Assembly (NCBI GenBank): GCA_026125865.1 | Contig: JAHCKI010000111.1 | Coordinates: 1-7,534, forward strand | DNA from: Rhodospirillales bacterium | Lineage (GTDB): Bacteria > Pseudomonadota > Alphaproteobacteria > Rhodospirillales > Defluviicoccaceae | Reading direction: 5' to 3' | Length of the DNA stretch: 7,534 nt | Part shown: positions 1 through 5,018 of the stretch, in pieces | How the letters are laid out: each line of letters starts with the position of its first letter | Position numbering within the stretch: the first letter of the stretch is position 1 | Program-made: the position numbers and the translations under genes | Notes under the pieces: generated by a model | Told to the model about the DNA's origin: nothing | Database searches by the model: none | What the model saw: the letters and a program-made list of their open reading frames with translations, nothing else

Positions 1-555
1 GTTGCGGTGGGCGACCCCGACAAACTCGGCTTGCAGGCCCAGGCGAGCCAATATGTTGTTGGGAATGGGACAGAAATGAGCATAGGTGAATTGATAGAAC
101 GCCGCACCCGGCCGCAGCCTGCGAAATGCCCCGACAAGAACGCGAACCTGCTTGACCCTGGACATGGCGAGGATGGGAAGCCCGCTGACTACCGCGCCCA
201 CCACCGGCGGGCAGGGGCAGTTCTCTTGTATGAGGTGCGTAGCGCTGCTCCGTGTCACCGTCACTTGTGGAAAACGCTGTTCCAGGAGATCGGCGAACGC
301 CGTGTTCGGCTCGAACACGGTCAACTGGTTCGGATGGACGCCCGTTTCGAGGATTGCTCGCGTGAACACCCCGGTACCACCGCCAAGTTCGACGACCGGC
401 GCCGACTCACCGGTCAAGTCGGCGGTGATGAGACGGGCTAGGTCGCCACTGCTTGGTGAAATGGCGCCGATTGTCAGGGGCGAACGCATCCACTCCCTCA
501 AGAATATCGAAAGCCTCGAGAAAAAGGGTAGCGTCCTCTGCACAGCAACGTTCAT
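1..555 (-). CDS. pmtA: Phospholipid N-methyltransferase, PmtA type (partial, C-terminus beyond window)
   Basis: This gene reads leftwards from ATG at 555-553 for 185 codons without a stop and leaves the window, probably lacking only its last few residues because the family is about 200 residues long. The product is expected to methylate phosphatidylethanolamine stepwise to phosphatidylcholine with S-adenosylmethionine, at the inner membrane. Visible features: an N-terminal REWMRSPLTIGAISPSS segment typical of the family, SAM-binding motif I at residues 55-68 (VELGGGTGVFTRAI), an acidic residue in TVFEPN that should contact the SAM ribose, VVSGLPIL near residue 122, and AFYQFTYAHFCPIP towards the C-terminus. 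An in-frame TAA lies two codons before the ATG, so this is the earliest ATG; a weak AGG lies 8 nt upstream. It is divergent from the DsbA-family gene. No frameshift or missing key residue was seen. Another small class I methyltransferase is possible, but the motif set fits PmtA well. Confidence 0.9.
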   Translation of the reverse strand, partial: MNVAVQRTLPFFSRLSIFLREWMRSPLTIGAISPSSGDLARLITADLTGESAPVVELGGGTGVFTRAILETGVHPNQLTVFEPNTAFADLLEQRFPQVTVTRSSATHLIQENCPCPPVVGAVVSGLPILAMSRVKQVRVLVGAFRRLRPGAAFYQFTYAHFCPIPNNILARLGLQAEFVGVAHRN

Positions 556-650
556 GCGTTAAGCCTATGTGAAAGACCGTGTAAGTGTAGCGAGCGCTTC
601 CATCGCACGACGCGACCGCGAACTCAAGATCGAACGCGTTTCATTTGCAC

Positions 651-673
651 AATGAACACAGGATTCGTTCATT
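651..673. promoter_or_regulatory. Inverted repeat, candidate operator in the divergent region
   Basis: The arms AATGAAC (651-657) and GTTCATT (667-673) are exact reverse complements separated by 9 nt, putting the half-site centres 16 bp apart. That geometry suits a dimeric regulator on one face of the helix. The position between two divergent genes would allow control of either. No regulator family is recognised and the assignment is inference. Confidence 0.35.
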
Positions 674-750
674 TCGACGCAAATAGGACCTTCGCGGGGT
701 ACGCCCCGACAGACCTAACAAAACCGTGAGAATGTTGGTTTCACGACAAA

Positions 751-772
751 CGGCGGTTGTTATTCACCGCCG
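751..772 (+). promoter_or_regulatory. Leader hairpin upstream of the DsbA-family gene
   Basis: CGGCGGT (751-757) pairs with ACCGCCG (766-772) over an 8-nt loop, about 60 nt before the chosen ATG. There is no U-tract, so it is not an intrinsic terminator. It may be a leader structure or a binding site; function unknown. Confidence 0.3.
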
Positions 773-830
773 CCATCTCCATGATGTGGCAGGCGTACCT
801 GAACGCGGTAGAAACAAGAGGCCCCACCAC

Positions 831-1670
831 ATGACGATGTTCACGAGAACGGCGCGCATCGGATTCTTTGTTGGCGTTGTCGGCGTTGCCTTTTTGGCGG
901 CGGGATTTGCATTCGGACCGGTAAACGCCGACGACCAGCCATCGACCGCTTTTTCGCCGGAGCAGCAAAAGGCGCTCGAACGGACGATCCAAGATTTCAT
1001 CCTGCGCCACCCGGAATTGATCGTCGAATCGGTGCAAAAATTTCAGGAAAAACAAGAACAAGAGGCTCGCTTGCAAGCGCAAGCCGCCGTCGCCCATGCC
1101 GGTGACGAACTCAACAGCGACCCCACCTCGCCGGTCGCGGGCAATGTCAATGGCGATGTAACCGTGGTCGAATTCTTCGATTATCGCTGCGGCTATTGCA
1201 AGCGCGTGTTCCCCTCGATCCAGGAACTCCTCAAGAAGGACGGCAACATTCGTTACGTATTCAAGGAATACCCCATCCTCGGCGACGACTCCGTCGTCGC
1301 GTCGAAGGCATCTTTGGCGGTTTGGGCGAAACACCCGGAAAAATACATGGATGTCCATAGCGCGCTTATCACGGCGCGCGGAAAGCTCGATGAAGACCGC
1401 GTGATGAAATTGATCCAGAAAACGGGACTCGATCCGGACGAGATCCGCGCCGCCATGGCCGATCCGTCCATTGAAGCGGTGCTGCGCAAGAACTTCGAAC
1501 TGGGGCATAGGCTCGAATCACCGGGACACCGGCCTTCATCATCGGCGGCCAACTACTGTCCCCGGCGCCATCAGCCTCGACCAATTCAGAGAAACTTGTC
1601 GCCACCGCCCGCGCAAGCTGACGCCAAGAGCCGCGAAACAGCGGAAGGGCGGAGCTTCGATCGAACGTGA
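831..1670 (+). CDS. DsbA-family periplasmic thiol oxidoreductase (ScsC/Com1-like) with frameshifted C-terminus
   Basis: The family exchanges disulfides with protein cysteines in the periplasm. Start ATG 831 has an AGAGG ribosome-binding site 9 nt upstream and gives a signal peptide: charged RTAR, a hydrophobic run at about residues 10-30, and a likely cleavage after VNA at residue 33. Residues about 40-75 are charged and helical, like the oligomerising N-terminus of ScsC-type proteins. The thioredoxin fold follows, with FFDYRCGYCKRVF carrying the CxxC pair at residues 120 and 123. Similarity stops near 1514. The expected ITGTPAFIIGGQ (cis-proline loop) lies in another frame at 1517-1552, VPGAISLDQF in a third at 1558-1587, and the natural end LVATARAS in a fourth segment stopping at TGA 1619-1621. 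As written, the frame runs to 1670 with an unrelated tail lacking the cis-proline. It is a pseudogene or intact gene with sequence errors; the corrected gene would be 831-1621, about 264 residues. Confidence 0.85.
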   Translation: MTMFTRTARIGFFVGVVGVAFLAAGFAFGPVNADDQPSTAFSPEQQKALERTIQDFILRHPELIVESVQKFQEKQEQEARLQAQAAVAHAGDELNSDPTSPVAGNVNGDVTVVEFFDYRCGYCKRVFPSIQELLKKDGNIRYVFKEYPILGDDSVVASKASLAVWAKHPEKYMDVHSALITARGKLDEDRVMKLIQKTGLDPDEIRAAMADPSIEAVLRKNFELGHRLESPGHRPSSSAANYCPRRHQPRPIQRNLSPPPAQADAKSRETAEGRSFDRT

Positions 1671-1753
1671 TTTTTTAAATCCAATCCAAAAGGATAATTT
1701 AACACTACAGTATTGTGTTTTTCGTTTCACACTAACATTGGTATATTTGTATA
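1622..1753 (+). promoter_or_regulatory. AT-rich promoter region of the toxin-antitoxin pair
   Basis: After the true end of the DsbA-family gene, base composition drops sharply in GC from about 1670 to 1753. A TATATT box (1742-1747, 5 of 6 to the -10 consensus) and an overlapping-scale TATAGT (1750-1755) precede the toxin's GTG at 1754. No good -35 accompanies either. If TATATT is used, transcription would start almost at the GTG, giving a leaderless message. Small inverted elements such as CACTA/TAGTG (1729-1756 region) could be antitoxin operators, but they are too short to be sure. Confidence 0.35.
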
Positions 1754-2095
1754 GTGAGCGCCGTTTCTAAAGAGGTGGTTTGGGTCGCCTGCCGAGAAAA
1801 GACCTCAAGGCTTTTCCGAAGGCCGTACAACGCGTTATGGGCCAAGCCCTTTATGCTGCGCAGAGGGGAAACCTTCCCTTCAGTGAACCGCTCAGAGATT
1901 TCGGGGCGTTCCGGGTGTTGGAAATCGTTTCGGACCATACCACCGACACCTACCGGGCCGTTTATACAGTGTATTTTTCGGATGCGATATACGTGCTGCA
2001 CGCTTTCCAGAAGAAATCCAAGAAAGGACGGCGACACCAAAAAGGAAATTGACTTGATCCGGCAGCGGTTGAAGATCGCGGAGCGGATACACTGA
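1754..2095 (+). pseudogene. RelE/HigB-type toxin (phage Gp49-like family), frameshifted
   Basis: Toxins of this family are ribosome-dependent mRNA interferases, usually encoded just before their antitoxin. The protein is readable only across frames. GTG 1754 begins MSAVSKEVVWV. The frame changes near 1781 to give RKDLKAFPKAVQRVMGQALY, AQRG, VLEIVSDHTTDTYRAVYTVYF and IYVLHAFQKKSKKG, the hallmark core and C-terminal signature of the family. It returns to the first frame near 2035 for KKEIDLIRQRLKIAERIH and a TGA at 2093-2095. The composite is about 114 residues, the usual family length. The second change is best explained by two single-base losses, in a G-run and an A-run. As written, the longest piece is 1780-2052 (90 residues), which still holds most of the core but lacks the C-terminal helix. 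Either a decayed toxin or one affected by sequence error. Family assignment is firm; activity is unknown. Confidence 0.8.
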
Positions 2096-2106
2096 GAAAG
2101 GCGGAA

Positions 2107-2457
2107 CTGATACCGAACGGCAAAATAGAGACAACCCACGAAGAAAGCAGCGGGAATGTTTTTCGCCGATCTAGGTTTTCCGAACCCCGAAAGAACGGCT
2201 CAAGGCCCACCTGACCCTGCAAATCTGGCTGCGCTGATCAAGGCCCGCGGCCTCACCCAGGCGCAAGCGGGGGAGGTGCTGGGCATCAAACAGCCGCATG
2301 TCTCCACCCTGATGAAAGCGATCGCCCGGCAGCTTCTCCGTCGAGCGATTGATGCAGTTTTTGGACGGCTCTCGATCAGGATGTGGAAATTTCCGTCCGC
2401 CCCACACCATCTGGCGGAATAGGCCAGATCAACGTTAAGACCCATGAGCCCGCATAA
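2107..2457 (+). pseudogene. HigA-like XRE-family antitoxin, multiply frameshifted
   Basis: This is the expected partner of the toxin, 11 nt downstream. Such antitoxins bind the toxin and repress their own operon through a helix-turn-helix. Piecing frames together gives KIETTHEESSGNVF, ADLGFPNPE, ERLKAHLTLQIW, LIKARGLTQAQAGEVLGI followed by KQPHVSTLM (the helix-turn-helix), SPGSFSVERLMQFLDG, then LDQDVEISVRP to a TAA at 2455-2457. That is the full order of motifs in the family, about 117 residues. Frame changes fall near 2160, 2192, 2232, 2318 and 2370. Two fit one extra base in a T-run or A-run, and one fits loss of a single G. No proper start codon is visible: CTG 2107 or the adjacent ATA occupies the expected place. 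The longest piece as written is 2156-2422 (88 residues), which keeps the helix-turn-helix but has unrelated ends. Function as written is doubtful. Confidence 0.78.
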
Positions 2458-2468
2458 ACTCTGACTGC

Positions 2469-2489
2469 CTCCCCGGCAAAGCCGGGGGG
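2469..2489 (+). repeat. GC-rich hairpin after the antitoxin
   Basis: Nine base pairs (2469-2477 with 2481-2489, one G-T wobble) close on an AAA loop, core CCCCGGC/GCCGGGG. It lies 12 nt after the antitoxin stop, where a terminator would be expected, but no U-tract follows on either strand. Stem-loops of this type also occur at the ends of IS200/IS605-like elements, so it could be a remnant of one; no transposase sequence accompanies it. Confidence 0.45.
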
Positions 2490-2615
2490 CTCCCGCTGAC
2501 GCTAGACGCGGCAGGCGATCGAGGACAAGCTACAAGAAATCCTGTTCGGTGGTGCCGAATGGTGAATCGGTGGTATTCGATCGTTTCTATACCTCCATGC
2601 TAATGAACGACCACG

Positions 2616-2652
2616 AAAAACCGCGGCGACGTTGTTGCGAACGCCGCCGCGG
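2616..2652 (-). terminator. Strong intrinsic-terminator-like hairpin on the minus strand
   Basis: Read on the minus strand, 2652 to 2621 forms a 13-bp stem with a single G-U pair (CCGCGGCGGCGTT with AACGTCGCCGCGG) and the 6-nt loop CGCAAC, followed directly by TTTTT at 2620-2616. This is the classic intrinsic-terminator arrangement. On the plus strand the same stem has an A-C mismatch and no U-tract. No minus-strand gene lies upstream of it (positions above 2652) within the window, so its client transcript is unknown. Confidence 0.55.
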
Positions 2653-2763
2653 CTCGATGCGAATCCAGGGAACGCCCCTTGCAAGCACCAGATAGGGCGT
2701 CGACGTAACGGCACATCAAAGATCGAAAATGGCCCGAACCGGCCCCGCCGATCTCATCCGAGC

Positions 2764-2784
2764 TTTTGCACGAAACGTGCAAAA
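2764..2784. promoter_or_regulatory. Perfect 21-bp palindrome, candidate operator
   Basis: TTTTGCACG (2764-2772) and its exact complement CGTGCAAAA (2776-2784) flank a central AAA. The T-run is in the left arm and the A-run in the right, the reverse of an intrinsic terminator, so a protein-binding site is more likely. It lies about 180 bp before the oxidoreductase start codon. No regulator gene is adjacent and the regulator family is not recognised. Confidence 0.5.
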
Positions 2785-2964
2785 TAAGAGTGTGACAGCG
2801 ATTGCATCTTGAGTCCAGTACAATCATGGCGCGTGAATGGGCACGCCAGCGTCACCGCAGGTTTTTTATGCCGAAAGCCAATGGATCGGCTGTCGGCGGT
2901 CCTCGGGTGATGTATCCTGTATTCCCGGTGCCTGGTTCCTGACTTCTGGAGGGGATAAAGACGG

Positions 2965-4308
2965 ATGACCTTGTATTCGCGTCTGCTCGCCCGTGCCGCC
3001 GACGGCAATAGCGTGCATGTCGGTGTCATTGGCGCTGGTAAATTCGCCACGATGTTTTTGGCGCAAGCCAAACGAACGCCGGGGATGCATGTGGCCGCCG
3101 TGGCCGATCTGGATCCGGCGCGCGCCCGCCAGGCGTTGGCGACCGCCGGCTGGTCTCCCGAGCAAAGCGCGGCGGCGAGCGTGACGGCGGCAATCGGGAG
3201 CGGCGCCACCCACATCACGGAAAACGCTTTCGGGATCATCGGCGCCGAGGGGATCGATGTGGTGGTCGAAGCCACGGGCGATCCCGCCGCCGGCATTCGG
3301 CATGCGCTTTGCTGCATCGAGCATCGCCGACACGTGATCATGGTCAACGTCGAGGCCGACGCACTCGCCGGGCCGCTGTTGGCGCGACGGGCCGAGGCCG
3401 CCGGTGTCGTGTATTCATTGGCCTACGGAGACCAGCCGGCGTTGATCTGCGAACTTGTGGACTGGGCGCGGTCCGCCGGCTTGGAGATCGCCGCCGCCGG
3501 CAAGGGAACAAAGTATCTGCCCCATTTCCACACCTCGACGCCGGAAACGGTTTGGGGTTTCTATGGCCTTACGCCGGAGCAAGCCAAGGCCGGCGGAATG
3601 AACGCGCGGATGTTCAATTCCTTCCTTGACGGCACCAAGTCGGCCATCGAGATGGCCGCCGTGGCCAACGCCACCGGCCTCACCCCCGCCGCCGACGGTT
3701 TGGCGTTTCCGCCGTGCGGCGTCCATGATTTGCCCACAATCCTGAAACCGAAGGAGGACGGCGGCCGGCTCGCACACATGGGTCAGGTCGAAGTCATCTC
3801 CTCCGAGGAGCGAGACGGGCGCCACGTGATCGGCGACCTGCGATGGGGCGTCTATGTCACCTTCCGCGCGCCCACCGACTACGCCGCCCGCTGTTTCGGT
3901 GAATATGGATTGGTGACCGACCCGAGCGGCCGCTATTCGGCCATGTGGAAGCCTTTTCATCTCATCGGACTGGAGTTGGGCATTTCGGTCGCGAAGGCGG
4001 CGCTGGCCAACGAACCCACTGGTTGTCCAACGGGCTTCCGGGCCGATGTCGTCGCCGTCGCCAAGCGCGACCTCCAACCGGGAGACATCCTCGACGGCGA
4101 AGGCGGTGCGACTGTGTGGGGAAAACTGGCGCCCGCCGAGGCCTCGCTGCGCCTTGGCGCCCTGCCGATCGGACTGGCCCACGGCGTTCGCCTGATCAAA
4201 CCTGTCGAGCAAAACCAGACTGTCACCTGGCACGATGTCGCCATCGACGAAGCCGACGACGCCGTTCGCGTACGCCGCGAGATGGAAGCGATGATTTCGG
4301 CCCCATGA
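2965..4308 (+). CDS. DRL-like NAD(P)-dependent oxidoreductase with C-terminal SAF domain
   Basis: The 447-residue product should be a cytoplasmic NAD(P)(H)-dependent oxidoreductase. Residues about 17-135 form a Rossmann domain like that of homoserine dehydrogenase: VGVIGAGKFATMF (nucleotide-binding loop G23-A-G25), VAAVADLDPARAR, then IDVVVEATGDPAAG and HVIMVNVEAD. The central part (VYSLAYGDQPALICELVDWA, GKGTKYLP, MFNSFLDGTKSAIEMA) matches the catalytic domain of the DRL-like family. Residues about 352-420 (DVVAVAKRDLQPGDILDGEG) form a SAF domain. Known member: Brucella DRL, which replaces DXR in the MEP isoprenoid pathway; other relatives have unknown substrates, so that role is only a possibility here. 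A strong GGAGGGG ribosome-binding site ends 10 nt before ATG 2965. The frame is intact and full length. It stands alone between gaps of 0.5 and 0.7 kb, so context gives no clue to its substrate. Confidence 0.82.
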   Translation: MTLYSRLLARAADGNSVHVGVIGAGKFATMFLAQAKRTPGMHVAAVADLDPARARQALATAGWSPEQSAAASVTAAIGSGATHITENAFGIIGAEGIDVVVEATGDPAAGIRHALCCIEHRRHVIMVNVEADALAGPLLARRAEAAGVVYSLAYGDQPALICELVDWARSAGLEIAAAGKGTKYLPHFHTSTPETVWGFYGLTPEQAKAGGMNARMFNSFLDGTKSAIEMAAVANATGLTPAADGLAFPPCGVHDLPTILKPKEDGGRLAHMGQVEVISSEERDGRHVIGDLRWGVYVTFRAPTDYAARCFGEYGLVTDPSGRYSAMWKPFHLIGLELGISVAKAALANEPTGCPTGFRADVVAVAKRDLQPGDILDGEGGATVWGKLAPAEASLRLGALPIGLAHGVRLIKPVEQNQTVTWHDVAIDEADDAVRVRREMEAMISAP

Positions 4309-5018
4309 TTTGACCGCGAGGTCACACCAGCCGACCCGTGGGGGCCGCCGGCAGTCCCGCCCATCGAAACGCGATGCTCGAAAAAAATCGAATCAAAGGT
4401 GAAAACGAAGGCATCCAGCGCAAAACAGAGGGTATTTCCGGCGACCTCCCCGACGATATGGGCGATTTTCTTTTAGTATCACCGCAGCACTCGAGTGAGC
4501 GAAACTCCCACCCTATTGGAGGATACTGAGTCTCACGCCCTGATTCCTAGGAACGTGGAATGGAATTGCGAATCATAACTTGTTCTTTACTGATGACGAT
4601 ACAAGAGTATGAAATTTAGTCAGCCGCCGCTTTCGCGATTCGTTCACCTACAGACAAAAATGTATTGTTCGTGGTTTCACCAGACCATTTTTCTTGCTTG
4701 ATTAAACAATCATTTACCGATACCGCACCAACGCCACGTTTTTCCGATTTCACCACAAATCAGTAATTCCAATTATTGATTGCGGTGAACGCGCCCGCAG
4801 TAACGAAAATATCAATAGTAGCACCCCCCGCAAGGGTCCGAGCCAGTACCGAATAGGCCGCTTTCGCGTTACGGTACCTTCATAACGCAATGAATGAGAG
4901 TCGGCGCTCAGTGATCGATTGACAAAGAGATTCCATTGGAAAGAGGATACCAGCGGGAGAAACCAAATCTCGTGCAACGAATGCGCGATGGAAGCCTTAA
5001 TGGGGACCTATCGACGCG
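4309..5018. other. Long AT-richer intergenic region with several short palindromes
   Basis: I find no supported gene in these 710 nt. Base composition shifts to clearly AT-richer from about 4550 to 4780, unlike the flanking genes. Short dyads are CACTCGAGTG (4488-4497), TTCCTAGGAA (4544-4553), TGATT/AATCA (4699-4712), GCGTTA/TAACGC (4866-4888) and TTCCATTGGAA (4931-4941). The 12-mer GCCGCTTTCGCG occurs twice (4626-4637, 4857-4868). The region may contain regulatory sites, an unrecognised small RNA, or the remains of a lost gene. Confidence 0.55.
4919..4948 (+). promoter_or_regulatory. Candidate promoter for the ExeA-like gene with a dyad in the spacer
   Basis: A consensus -35 box TTGACA (4919-4924) is followed after 18 bp by GAGGAT (4943-4948), a poor -10 box with 3 of 6 matches. 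The spacer holds the dyad TTCCA-T-TGGAA (4931-4941). A good -35, a weak -10 and a palindrome in the spacer is the arrangement used by several activator- or repressor-controlled promoters. Transcription would begin about 65 nt before the start codon. Confidence 0.4.

Larger units (their letters stand above)
556..830. other. Divergent intergenic region between pmtA and the DsbA-family gene
   Basis: This 275-nt stretch carries no convincing gene. It must hold the promoters of both flanking genes, but I found no clean -35/-10 pair for either. It contains a 7-bp inverted repeat at 651-673, a small GGGG/CCCC hairpin at 695-708 with loop TACG, and a 7-bp hairpin at 751-772. An open frame continues upstream of the DsbA ATG as far as a GTG at 726, but the residues it adds look nothing like a signal peptide, so it is treated as leader. 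Confidence 0.6.
2458..2964. other. Intergenic region with hairpins and a palindrome, no supported gene
   Basis: This 507-nt stretch separates the antitoxin from the oxidoreductase gene. It holds a GC hairpin (2469-2489), a strong minus-strand terminator-like hairpin (2616-2652) and a perfect 21-bp palindrome (2764-2784). A short open run at 2506-2562 ends QAIEDKLQEILFGGAEW before a TGA and looks like a protein C-terminus, but it has only about 18 codons after a TAG and cannot be assigned. A TACAAT box (2819-2824) resembles a -10 element without a matching -35. Confidence 0.55.

Noticed and set aside
726..830. GTG-initiated extension of the DsbA-family gene
   Set aside because: The 35 extra residues have no signal-peptide character, while ATG 831 has a ribosome-binding site and begins a typical signal peptide.
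741..1508. A 255-codon minus-strand open frame antisense to the DsbA-family gene
   Set aside because: The composition is that of a shadow frame with no recognisable domain, and it opposes a gene with a signal peptide and CxxC motif.
1471..1770. A 99-residue plus-strand open frame overlapping the DsbA end
   Set aside because: Its only recognisable part (VPGAISLDQFRE) is the displaced C-terminus of the DsbA-family protein, so it is a by-product of the frameshifts.
1754..2095. Programmed ribosomal frameshifting in the toxin gene
   Set aside because: The changes are scattered, lack a slippery site with a downstream structure, and occur equally in the neighbouring genes, so a regulated mechanism is unlikely.
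3415..4233. A 272-codon minus-strand open frame inside the oxidoreductase gene
   Set aside because: It is a shadow of a GC-rich gene; no domain is recognised and the plus-strand product is clear.
4338..4529. A 63-codon plus-strand open frame in the long gap
   Set aside because: It has a GTG start, no clear ribosome-binding site and no recognisable motif. A small gene cannot be excluded but is not supported.
4699..4712. Possible FNR/CRP box in the long gap
   Set aside because: The TTGAT and ATCA halves are 6 nt apart rather than the 4 nt of an FNR box, so the match is not convincing.
4750..4977. A 75-codon minus-strand open frame before the ExeA-like gene
   Set aside because: It starts with TTG, overlaps the candidate promoter and resembles no known family.
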